From Chara braunii (Eukaryota > Streptophyta > Charophyceae > Charales > Characeae): a stretch of DNA of 41,908 bases. The notes below the pieces were generated by a model that saw only the letters and a program-made list of their open reading frames with translations, was not told the origin of the DNA and did not search any database. Positions 32,100 to 40,189 of the stretch are shown here, piece after piece. The stretch spans positions 2,178,932-2,220,839 of the forward strand of contig BFEA01000097.1 in NCBI GenBank assembly GCA_003427395.1, in the 5' to 3' direction. Within the stretch, counting starts at the first letter, position 1. Each line of letters starts with the position of its first letter. The translations under genes and the position numbers were made by a program.

Positions 32100-32290
32100 T
32101 TGGAGCAGCGCTGCTGGGGAAGAAGCAAGGGCGGGGAGGAGGAAGAAGGAGAGGAAGGGGGAGGAGCGCCAGAGGTACTTACCTGGCTATGGTGGAAGCC
32201 ATCTTCATCACCTTGGTGGGCGCTGCAGCAGGAAGACCCCAGCTGGGGAGAGCTACACCAAGAAGCTTCGGGGCAGATAAGGAGGAAGAG
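32100..32290 (-). repeat. Dispersed repeat, copy 2 (partner at 10459-10630)
   Basis: The complement shows the same ordered blocks as 10459-10630, ending in CCACCATAGCCAGGTAAG and a TTCCTCCTCC tail. By eye about three quarters of positions agree in the best 110 bases. Confidence 0.75.
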
Positions 32291-32509
32291 AGAGTTGGGC
32301 GAAGAAGAAGAGCTTTGTCATTTGTCTATGCTGGTGTACATCATCTTCTTCTTCTTTCTTACTTCTTCTTCTTCTTCTTCTTCTAACCTTCTCTCTCCTC
32401 TCAAGTTCATTCATTTCTTTCTGCAATTGGATGGCATTGTACTATCTGATGAATGTGTATCTTGAAATTGGCCAGGATCATAACAGCTTAGTTAAAAAAA
32501 GAAAAAAAA

Positions 32510-32660
32510 GGACCAGGTTCGAAGAGTGAGAGTGTGACTTTGCTCTAGTTTGCTACAAAGAACTAGTAAGAAGTGAGCGAGGGCAAACCAAGACTAGGAC
32601 TTATCTGGATGTATTTGATGGACAATATGACCAGGCTCAGTCCAAAGATTGTACACGCGA
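32510..32660. repeat. 117-bp tandem array, right part
   Basis: Resumes with GGACCAGGTTCGAAGAGTG, then a new unit from 32558 (AAGAACTAGTAAGAAG) with ACTAGGACTTATCTGGATGT, GACCAGGCTCAGTCCAAAG. Confidence 0.85.
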
Positions 32661-32748
32661 GTCTGTCTGAAGTATATGCCTTACCGAGATGATCGCGAGA
32701 TCTTTATTCCAGCTATTCTGGTCTCACACCAGGGGCGAGATCCCGCCG

Positions 32749-32851
32749 CCGTCTTCACCTGAATAGCAAGCCTTGTCATTGCAGCATATTTGGTGCCAAT
32801 TTCAGTCTAGATACAGCGATAATGACAGGCGTATGATTCGGGTAAAGATGG
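32749..32851. mobile_element. Palindromic MITE, family 1 copy C
   Basis: Left end CCGTCTTCACCTGAATA, right end ATTCGGGTAAAGATGG. The interior shares CTAGATACAGCGATAATGAC with copy B. The flanking dinucleotides (CG and TG) no longer show TA. AGATCCCGC also occurs on both sides a little farther out (near 32738 and 32859), which may be coincidence. Confidence 0.8.
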
Positions 32852-32859
32852 TGGTCCAG

Positions 32860-33290
32860 ATCCCGCGTTTTCTTCCGAATATTAAGAGTACATATCTCTC
32901 CCTGGAGACCCTGCATCTGGGAAAGTGGGGCATAGCCAAGACTGCTGCACATCAGTGGCAATTTCGTGTTAGCGTGTTCTAAAAAGGACAGTGAATGGAA
33001 TTAAACAGGGAACAGAAATAGAGAGCGGATTTGAAGGGGACAGTTTTTTCTCTCTTTGACTGTAGTCAATTTCTACGACAGAATATTCTCTCTTTGATCG
33101 AATGATATAATGCACTTTTGCAGTACCGTGTTGCCCTTGGACCTTGGCTAATCACCAGCTGTTGCTGTGAGTCGCAGACGTGTCAGGTTATTGTGAACCT
33201 GTCAGTTATAGTAACACGGTTCATTGTGTCTTTGCATGCGAATAACATCAGGAGGGACTGACAGTGCAGGCAAATGATTCTGTGGGAATC
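32860..33290. other. Non-coding stretch, no gene seen
   Basis: A TTCTCTCTTTGA motif occurs twice (near 33047 and 33086). Nothing else identified. Confidence 0.4.
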
Positions 33291-33292
33291 GG

Positions 33293-33381
33293 AAAGAAAG
33301 CTCAACTGTCGTTTAGAACCACGTTAAAAAAAAAGAAAAAAAAAAAGAAAAGAAAGCTCAGCTGTCGTTTAGAACCACGTT
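33293..33381 (+). mobile_element. A-rich insertion with a 33-bp direct repeat
   Basis: AAAGAAAGCTCAACTGTCGT and the following TTAGAACCACGTT (33293-33325) recur with one change at 33349-33381. Between them lie about 23 bases, nearly all A with a few G. This looks like the tail-only product of retroposition, although a tandem duplication with slippage is possible. Confidence 0.6.
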
Positions 33382-33405
33382 TGGATAAAGTTAGATAAAT
33401 TCGCT

Positions 33406-33615
33406 GTCTCCTTTGGGACATCTGTAAAGAATAGGAACGATGCAGAGAAGATAAGCATGACCCCTATGCAAGGATGACATGCAAAAAGCTAGAGTCTTCC
33501 CCCGAATACAATGTACGGTCATTATAACTGAATTTGGTGTATCTTTCGGTCTAAATTCAGCTATAATGACCGTACGTTATATTCGGGGGAAGACTGTAGA
33601 AATTGCCAAATTAGG
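33406..33615 (+). pseudogene. U6 snRNA retropseudogene split by a MITE
   Basis: The 5' part (33406-33491) matches U6 through GGGACATCTG, GCAGAGAAGATAAGCATGAC, CCC and CAAGGATGACATGCAAAAAG. The 3' part resumes at 33599 (GAAATTGCCAAATTAGG), equivalent to the U6 end GAAATGGTCCAAATT. An A-rich tail follows (33615-33652). The ACAGAGA box reads GCAGAGA. MITE copy D sits between the parts. No clear TSD for the U6 copy itself. Confidence 0.85.
33492..33596. mobile_element. Palindromic MITE, family 1 copy D, inside a U6 copy
   Basis: The most symmetrical copy: the left arm GAGTCTTCCCCCGAATACAA pairs with TTATATTCGGGGGAAGACTG, and GTACGGTCATTATA pairs with TATAATGACCGTAC inside. TA lies on both sides (33490-33491 and 33597-33598). 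Removing the element with one TA leaves GCAAAAAGCTAGAAATTGCC, which lines up with U6. Confidence 0.9.
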
Positions 33616-33789
33616 AAAAAAAATAAAAGAAAATAAAAGAAAGAGACAACTGCGCCTGTGATCGGTGCAGAGTTCGGAATTCGCGGAAATAACTGCACAC
33701 TGCAGGTCCAGGAGCAGTCAGAAACGGCAAAAAAAACAAAAACTCATGCTTTCGACGGCCTGCCAGTTTAACAATTGGCATAAATGGGA

Positions 33790-33850
33790 GGTACCGGTAC
33801 CGCTACAGGTCATTTTCCCGAGGGCTGGGGCAGGAGCAGGTACCGGTACC
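33790..33850. repeat. Paired GGTACCGGTACC palindromes
   Basis: The 12-base palindrome occurs at 33790-33801 and again at 33839-33850. Confidence 0.9.
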
Positions 33851-33931
33851 GACCTTCCTTCGTTTTTTTTTTTTTTTTAAGGATCATGGAGGCGAGGCAG
33901 GGTTGGAAAACAACTTGCGGAGACCCCTTTT

Positions 33932-34029
33932 GGCCGTGGCCCAGCCACGGGCGTGGCCTAGACATCTCAGCCGTGGCCCAGCCACGGGCGTGGCGTGGAC
34001 ACCTTGGCCGCGGCCCAGCCATGGGCGTA
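33932..34029. repeat. 37-bp tandem repeat, 2.6 units
   Basis: GGCCGTGGCCCAGCCACGGG plus CGTGG recurs at 33932, 33969 and 34005. Each unit is internally palindromic (GTGGC/GCCAC). It ends 22 bases before the Harbinger-like element. Confidence 0.9.
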
Positions 34030-34050
34030 AAAAAAATGAAGAAAAAGAAA

Positions 34051-35753
34051 GGGCCTCGTTAGACACTCCTTAAGAGTTCCTTGAGCCACAAAGAAATTTC
34101 CTTGTGGCTCTTGGAAATTTGCGGAGTCGTTCCACTCATCCTTGGGGACCTCCCCCGAGGATGTTTCCTTGTGGCATGCCCGCGACCGTTTTCATACGGA
34201 AATTAGTGGCCGCGGGGTCGGTGGTCCTTGGTCCATCATCTTTTCTCCGTGTGGAGGCGGCGTGGTCCAGCGACGTGTGGCGGGAAATGGCATGAGGCGG
34301 GCGACGGGGAAAAAAAATTAGCCCGGGGGGGTGTCGACATTTAATTCGAAGTTCGAATGACGGCTGCGACGACGACGATGACGTGCGGCTGGCGGCGCTA
34401 AGACGGCGTACTGCTGAAACGGGCTCAGCGGCGGCGTCACTTCCGTCCCCCGGCCGTTGCGAGTGCGCAGGCATCATCGGGTGCGTCCATCGCCATCGAC
34501 CTTCGCACACGTCGACTGCGTCTTGAAACACATTTCCGTCTGCGGGACTGCATCCAGAGAAAAGGGGCCAACTTTCGACGGACGTCTTCGGCTTCTTCGT
34601 TGGGCGTGGAAGGACGACACACGGCAGCGGAGCAACGGGTCCGTGTCTAGGTTGTGGCTATGGAGGGCGGAGGAGAGGGTGGACGTGCGGTGTTGACGCC
34701 TCTTGAGCTGCAGGCCGTGGCAGCGGCCGTATCTACCGTTGTTCTTCGATGTCAGCAGGAGAGGGCGCTGGGACAATTAAAGGAGCAGTTGCGCGCGTGT
34801 AGACGGAGGACATTGATGCAAGCTCCAGACGGCGGCCCTGACTACGTGGCGAACTCGGAGGCTGTTATTCAGCTGTGCTACGCGTCGGGTTGCGGAGTGA
34901 TTCCTCGAGCGACGTCAAGGTGGTGGATGAAGCGCAGGACAGGGAGCAAGACAGGGGGCTGTGGGTCTGCAGTTGGTCAGTCGTCGATCCATCCTGTCGC
35001 TGTTCTTGGAAGATCTCCTTTTGCGAGCCGCGACAGTGAGCAGGCCGATGAAACACGCGTGGAAGAAGCCAACGATGAGAAGCAGCACGACGATGAGGAG
35101 TAGCAGAGGCAGCCTGTGCAGCAGTTCGGCCATGTAAGGGCCTTGGAAAGGGCAGCAGCTCCACGTCAGTGGTCGATTGTCCAACGAAGAACTTCATCGA
35201 CAGAAGAAAAAGCGAGGGAAGATTTGTGCTCCGACGTGCAAGGCGTGACGACGACCGACGAAAACGACGATCTTCCAAAATAAAGTTGTCGTCGCCGAAC
35301 GCAGCGCCGGTGCAGACAAGCATTCAAATTTCCGACCGTTGTCGACGATCGCCCAGCACAGCAGACCGCATGACACCGGCCGGCGACGCCCGATTCGACG
35401 GAGGAAGGCCTCACACGGACGGTGACCGTTTGGAGCCGTTGGGGTGCCGCCCAGACGGTGGAGGGCAGGGATGTCCGTGCTCCCGTTCGGTGGACCATGT
35501 CTGGACCACCCTCAAACCGAAACTCTGCGTTGATGCATGCCTTCGCCGCTCCGAATTTCGTGCTTGCTTGTGCTTCGAGGGACCTCGGGAGGTCCCTTGG
35601 GGATCAGGAATAATTGGCTGTAGCCACAAGGACGCCACAAGGAAATTTCCTTGTGCTGTTTTCACTTTTTTTTTGATGAATCGTCCCCGAGGACAGGTGG
35701 AACGAGCACTTCCTTGTGGATTTCGGGTCCACAAGGAGTGTCTAACGAGGCCC
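34051..35753. mobile_element. PIF/Harbinger-like DNA transposon, probably non-autonomous
   Basis: The two ends are perfect 21-base terminal inverted repeats starting GGGCCTCGTTAGACACTCCT. The direct AAA on each side (34048-34050 and 35754-35756) fits a 3-base TSD, as PIF/Harbinger elements make, although those usually prefer TWA. CCTTGTGG and its complement recur in the subterminal 100-150 bases at both ends, as transposase binding sites would. The body is GC-rich, unlike its flanks. It holds one damaged open frame but no recognisable catalytic DDE domain, so it probably cannot move itself. An unnamed superfamily with 3-base TSDs is the main alternative. Confidence 0.8.
34654..35281 (+). pseudogene. 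Broken transposon ORF, possible Harbinger-type protein fragment
   Basis: Inside the TIR element a frame runs from an apparent start (MAMEGGGEGGRAVLTPLELQ) for 149 codons to TAG at 35101-35103. The same frame then stays open for another 59 codons to TAA at 35281-35283. Residues about 30-50 (RCQQERALGQLKEQLRACRR) look helical. RWWMKRRTG near residue 90 resembles, from memory, the region before the nuclease in plant-lineage Harbinger-type proteins. This was not checked. The distal half is acidic and lacks any DDE motif I can see, so it is either a truncated nuclease or the accessory protein. Confidence 0.4.
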
Positions 35754-35864
35754 AAAGATAGGGAATAACGACTGGCCGCCTGATTTTGCCACTTTCGAAC
35801 TCCGGACCCGGTAGAACTGCACAAAGCTGTTCTTCTTTTGCAGTTTCTAACTTCCCTCGGCCTG

Positions 35865-36250
35865 GACCTGCAGTGCCCTGTTAGAGTCTGATCCGACTAC
35901 CTTTCTTTTCAGCTTTCCCTCCTGTGCCGTGGTCTACTCTGCTGCCTTCGCTTCCTCTTCCTCCACCTCCTCCTCCCCCTCATGCTCCTCCACCTCCTTG
36001 GTCACGCTCTTCGCCTCCATCTTGTGCCATCCCGTCACCCTCCTGCTCCAGCCATCCCGTGCCCCGACCTGCAGTGCCGTGTTAGAGTCTGATCCGACTA
36101 CCTTTCTTTTCAGCTTTCCCTCCTGTGCCGTGGTCTTCCTCTTCCTCCACCTCCTCCTCCCCCTCATGCTCCTCCACCTCCTTGGTCACGCCCTTCGCCT
36201 CCATCTTGTGCCATCCTGTCACCATCCTGCTCCAGCCATCCCGTGCCCCT
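35865..36250. repeat. Recent 201-bp tandem duplication, one copy with a 17-bp deletion
   Basis: Units start at 35865 and 36066 (GACCTGCAGTGCC). They are nearly identical except that the second lacks about 17 bases after GTGGTCT. Both are rich in CTCCTCCT, which on the minus strand gives Glu-rich frames (WHKMEAKSVTKEVEEHEGEE). The deletion shifts that frame. Confidence 0.95.
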
Positions 36251-36540
36251 CCTGCTCCATCCATCCCATCCTCCTCCATCATCCATGCGCCCAAGCCAAA
36301 AAAAGAAGAACATGCCTTAGCCAAAAAGTCACCTTGGGCCGACACAACTTGGCCCTTGCATGACCTGGTGGTACTATGTGGGCTGTGTGCTATTATGTTG
36401 CCGGGTGGCACTATGCCGGTCGCTGGTGTTGGAAGAGGAAGAGGAGTAAGAGGTGTGCACTGTGGGCGAACTCCCTGCCGGGCAACCGCCTACTTTTTCT
36501 ATTGCTTTCTTTTTTTCCCCCCTTATGCTTGTGGCTCCAT

Positions 36541-36994
36541 TTCCATTCTGGGGAGCGTCAGTCTGGTTCTTCTTTTGGTGAGTCTGGTATTTCGATTTAT
36601 TGACTTGTACGTTAGACGTGAGCTCATCATGTGCATCTTAAGCTTGGAATGACCTCACAGTCGATTGGACCAGCGGACTCTGACAGACCATCAATATCAT
36701 ACCCGCGTGTTCTGTGTGCATTTGTGTATGTGCTTTGGTGGGGCATACACAGGTCTATAGAGTTTCCAGAAGCAATCACGGCTCCCCCCTCTCCCCGTCC
36801 CCCTCCCCCCCCCTCCCCCCGGTTTGATCGAACCAGGATAATATCAATTCTGGGGAGCCTCAGTCCAGTTCCTTTTGTGCAGGCAAGTTGCGGGACCAGT
36901 CTTTGCATTCTTTTGTTTTTTATGTTTTTTTGTCTTAACAGCTCCTTGTGGTCCTAGCTCCTTGTCCATTCTAGTGAGTGTCAGTCCAGTTCCA
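36541..36994. repeat. Dispersed CTGGGGAGCGTCAG family, three local copies
   Basis: CCATTCTGGGGAGCGTCAGT with a following YGGTTC occurs at 36543-36568, 36849-36873 and 36966-36993. A fourth copy is at 11104-11129. Flanks differ, though CTTGTGG and CTCC strings often precede. Possibly the shared end of a mobile element. Confidence 0.7.
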
Positions 36995-37187
36995 ACCCAC
37001 TGACAAATCGAAATGAAAGATGCATGGCATGACCCGCTTCGCTCTTCCTTGTGTAGGTTGAAGGACCCCTGACTAGCATTGATTGCTCCCTGAGGGAGAG
37101 ACAATCCATGCTTTCGTTCTACTTTTCCTTCTTTTTTTTTTTTTCCCTGGCAATTCTTTGAATTCTTGTGGAGGTTACTTGAAGCTA

Positions 37188-37385
37188 GAGCATCTCCAAT
37201 TTCCGTCCTCAGTAGGCTTACGGCCACCGTCTGCTCCCCATAGCTCTATCATCAACTGGATATCTAGGCATTCTATTAACATCCCCCAGAGTAACTCCAG
37301 TTTCCCTCCTCAGCGGGTTTGCGGGCCACCATCCACTCCCCCAACGTCTATCATCAACGGGAGATACTCTGGATTATTATAATCT
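37188..37385. repeat. Two tandem units, period about 101 bp
   Basis: GAGYAWCTCCARTTTCC, TCCTCAG, GGCCACCRTC and TCTATCATCAACKGG occur in order in both units (from 37188 and 37289). Confidence 0.85.
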
Positions 37386-37813
37386 GACAGTATTCTCCAT
37401 GCAGGAAACAGACCAACCTTCACCCCCCTAAGACAGCCTCTAGTTCCGGTTCCCTAACGATATCCTCCACCAGGGCCTATCCCAGCTCTACACTGTGCCC
37501 CATTTCTTCCTGGTCTCCTACCAGGTTGTCCATCCTTTTTGTTTTGTTTTTGGCCTTATACTCCGGTCCACAAAGCCTATGCTTGTGCATACGTGCTTTC
37601 ATGGGGCACACACGTGTCTGAAGCGTTTCAGGAAGCAATGGGCTTCGCTCCACACCTCACTACATTACAAAAGGCAAAAAATAAGGGCGGTGCTCCTTCC
37701 CATGTTCTAGCGGACGATTCGTTCTCATTTTTTATATGGGTGAGTAGCGGAGCATTGCCCAATCACATCTTTCGAACCTGCAGGTTTGTACCTTCTTTTC
37801 TTCTTTCTTGCAG

Positions 37814-37920
37814 GATATCCGTACTTTACAGAGAAGGCAGACATTGATGCTGGCTTCACCCCACTTTTCACCCCACTTGGTCATATGGAGGATGGATCTG
37901 ACATTGGCATGCACGAAAAG
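37814..37920 (+). CDS. Internal exon of an unrecognised gene
   Basis: I do not recognise the protein. A strong acceptor (ACCTTCTTTTCTTCTTTCTT then GCAG) precedes 107 bases ending at a donor GTAGGA. In the chosen frame the first two bases complete a split codon and the exon then reads YPYFTEKADIDAGFTPLFTP and LGHMEDGSDIGMHEK, ending in phase 0. This frame is chosen because it joins cleanly to the exon at 38225 and has a balanced composition. A second frame is open, and the third has a stop. The preceding exon was not found. One candidate donor lies at 37739 (ATATGG then GTGAGT). Confidence 0.55.
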
Positions 37921-38224
37921 GTAGGAATTGGAAAAGGAGATGGAAAGAAAAGGAGGCTAGTGCCTAGCAGAAGAGGACGTGACTGCTACAGAAAGCGTAG
38001 GGCTGATGGCCGGGGCCCACGCTTTTCTGTTGGACTGCCTAGAATGTGGTAGGGTAGCAAAAACTGTTACCCCCTGTTGCCTTATTACTCATGTCCAAAG
38101 TGAACAGGAGATCAAATGGCGAGATGGACAAGACTCATGTCTACTGCCAGGAGCAGGCGTCTCTCAACATGAAAAGTAAAGGGTGATGCATCTGAATAGG
38201 AGTAGATGTCCTTTCTGTCCGTAG

Positions 38225-38362
38225 ATCAAAATCAGATTCAGCATTGGAGAGCAGATCCAAGCGGTGGATGATTCATTGTGGGAATGGACTGCTGTAGGAG
38301 TAAAACGTGATGGTGCTTTTGGCCCCCACTGGGGATGGGGCTTAGGAACTGGGCACCACTGA
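38225..38362 (+). CDS. Terminal exon of the same unrecognised gene
   Basis: After a 304-base GT-AG intron (37921-38224, ending CCTTTCTGTCCGTAG) a 45-codon open frame in phase 0 runs to TGA at 38360-38362. It reads IKIRFSIGEQIQAVDDSLWE, then WTAVGVKRDGAFGPHWGWGL and GTGHH. The Trp- and Gly-rich tail is distinctive. Joined to the previous exon it gives an 80-residue C-terminus with no motif I can name. The balance of residues and the matched phases make chance less likely than for most frames here. If the intron is retained, a different basic C-terminus would result. Confidence 0.55.
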   Translation: MKIRFSIGEQIQAVDDSLWEWTAVGVKRDGAFGPHWGWGLGTGHH

Positions 38363-39590
38363 CCCGACATTCCTGGGAATGAATAGAAGCCTACTAAACC
38401 ACCAGTACCTTGTGGCGGTATACAACCCGCGACAAGCATGAATGAACAGGCCACTATGGGAGTGCCCAAATTCATCTGACTAGAAACGTTCTACTCTTAT
38501 TTTTTTCCCACGGCCGATACCTCTCCCAGACAAACTTTGGTGATGCATTCTCCGGGGGCTCAGCCTCCCTTGCTTGCCCTCCGGGACCTCCCCAAAAAAA
38601 GAAAAGAGCACCGGGCTGGTTTCTTTCGGAATTGGCACGCGGAGCCTGGTCTCATTAGCAGTCGGATAGGAGTATGGCCGATCCAGTGTGTTACTGTGTG
38701 GCATGCCGACATTTTGGGCTGAGATAACATACCTGGAAATCACAGCGAAGTGCTTCCCAGGCATCGGATCGCAAGTGATCTCCTGGTTATTTTTAAAACG
38801 CATGCTGCAGCCTGAATTCCAACGTTCAGCCTCATTTTACAGAAGTGGTGACCACCATTGGCTCCAATGTTCCCCTTCCACACTGCTAAAAACTGCTAAT
38901 GGTACCAGGCTTGTTAGGCTCAGCAGGTCAGGTCTGTAAATAGTTGTGGTTAAACGCTACGGCTGCACAAACTGGTCACAGATTAGGTTGACATTGACTG
39001 AGAAAGGAGTAGGACCAACCACATGACAGTTAGGATGCCCAATGTCAGGCGAAAAAACAAAAGGAGAGGTTCAACAATTTTGCTCTGGATGGAGCGGTGT
39101 GGTCTTGCTGACGCGGAGATGCATTTGGATCGCTTAGGTTGTCAATCAATCGATTCTCGTCTTTTGGGGAAATTGAAAATCTCATTGCAGCTTTTTCATT
39201 CCCTTGGTATGCACCTTTCATTATTTTGCTCTTTTGTTTGAAGCGGGTGAAGAGAAAAGAAATGCGTCCATTTTTCTGGACTTTGCAAGCGGTGGATGTT
39301 ATGAGGAGGTATCAATTATTTGGCCTTTCCATCATGTTTACGGTACAAGTGGTGTAAAGCATTTAAATTTTAAAGTTTTAAAGGTGATTGTTAGGACATG
39401 GTGACAACAGAGAGTATGAGAGGAGAGGTGGAGGGGGGAAGTGGGGGGGGGTCGTGCACATGCAAGAGATAGAGAGAGGAAGGGGGGTGCGTGCACGTGG
39501 AGGAGAGATGAAAGGGAGGGTGTAGGTGCCACTGCCACATATGGGATTGCAAGTACATAATCAGGTTGCATTATGGACCTAGTTCCCAGT
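38363..39590. other. Downstream non-coding stretch
   Basis: Presumed 3' region of the gene ending at 38362, then mixed sequence. A frame at 39023-39241 (NVRRKNKRRGSTILLWMERC) is open but has no good donor. G-rich runs lie at 39420-39500. Confidence 0.4.
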
Positions 39591-39593
39591 GGG

Positions 39594-39902
39594 GGAGGTT
39601 GCCATGGAAACAGGAGAAAAACTGACATCGGTATGCTGACGATGAAGTTACTTCCGTGGGGAAGCGCTCTTCAGATTTGACTGTCTCTCCAGAACTCACG
39701 GCGATCTACTCTTTATTTTCTGCAAACTCAGGAGGTTGCCGTGAACACAGGAGAAAAATTGATGTCGGTATTGTTTATAGACGTCTATGTGGCATCAAAG
39801 GCTGCTGACGATGGAGTTACTTCCGTGGGGAAGTGCTTTTCAGGTTTGATTGTCCCTCCAGAACTCACGGCGATCTACTCTTTATTGTCTGCAAACTCAG
39901 CC
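39594..39902. repeat. Tandem duplication, units of 137 and about 171 bp
   Basis: GGAGGTTGCC starts both units (39594, 39731). They match through GTTACTTCCGTGGGGAAG and CCAGAACTCACGGCGATCTA. The second carries 32 extra bases (or the first lost them) after TCGGTA. Confidence 0.93.
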
Positions 39903-40133
39903 TGCTCGGCAGTGTTTTTGGGTTCTCGCTTTTCTGGGGCCCTTACAAATGGATTTTTCAGGGTCTTTAGATTTGCCCTTTGTTTCTTTTTGTCAGTCAT
40001 TCGAGTTCTTGTTGTGGCTTTGAGGAAAACACAATCTAGCAATCATTCCGCTAGCGAGCTAGTGCAAGAAGCAGACCCTGGCACAGCGAAAAAGTATATA
40101 GGTTCCGAAACACCAATAGGATGGGCCAACTGA
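39732..40133 (+). CDS. Possible exon or ORF, unknown protein
   Basis: An acceptor-like TTTATTTTCTGCAAACTCAG precedes a frame open for 133 codons to TGA at 40131-40133. It reads EVAVNTGEKLMSVLFIDVYV, then ASKAADDGVTSVGKCFSGLI and PPELTAIYSLLSANS. A hydrophobic stretch follows (FRVFRFALCFFLSVIRVLVV), which could be a membrane segment. The first third lies in the tandem duplication. In the other copy the equivalent peptide (VTSVGKRSSDLTVSPELTAI) survives in one frame despite a 32-base indel. No homologue recognised, so this is only a candidate. Confidence 0.3.
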   Translation, partial: EVAVNTGEKLMSVLFIDVYVASKAADDGVTSVGKCFSGLIVPPELTAIYSLLSANSACSAVFLGSRFSGALTNGFFRVFRFALCFFLSVIRVLVVALRKTQSSNHSASELVQEADPGTAKKYIGSETPIGWAN

Positions 40134-40189
40134 AAAAGAACAAGAAAAAGCAAAAGCAAGGGCCAAGCCAGGCTGGAGTGTCAGGAAGC

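Larger units (their letters stand above)
31194..32509 (+). mobile_element. 1.3-kb insertion with tRNA-like head and A-rich end
   Basis: This segment interrupts a 117-bp repeat unit after GGATGTA. The unit resumes with GGACCAGG at 32510. It opens with a tRNA-like sequence and ends with GTTAAAAAAAG and further A's (32492-32509). About 15 bases of the expected target are missing, so a clean TSD is not visible. The interior holds no convincing open frame. It includes the repeat at 32100-32290, so it is probably composite. Confidence 0.5.

Noticed and set aside
32736-32867. 9-bp AGATCCCGC repeat around MITE copy C as a Mutator-type TSD
   Set aside because: The other copies show TA at the ends, and the 9-bp repeats are not adjacent to the element borders on both sides.
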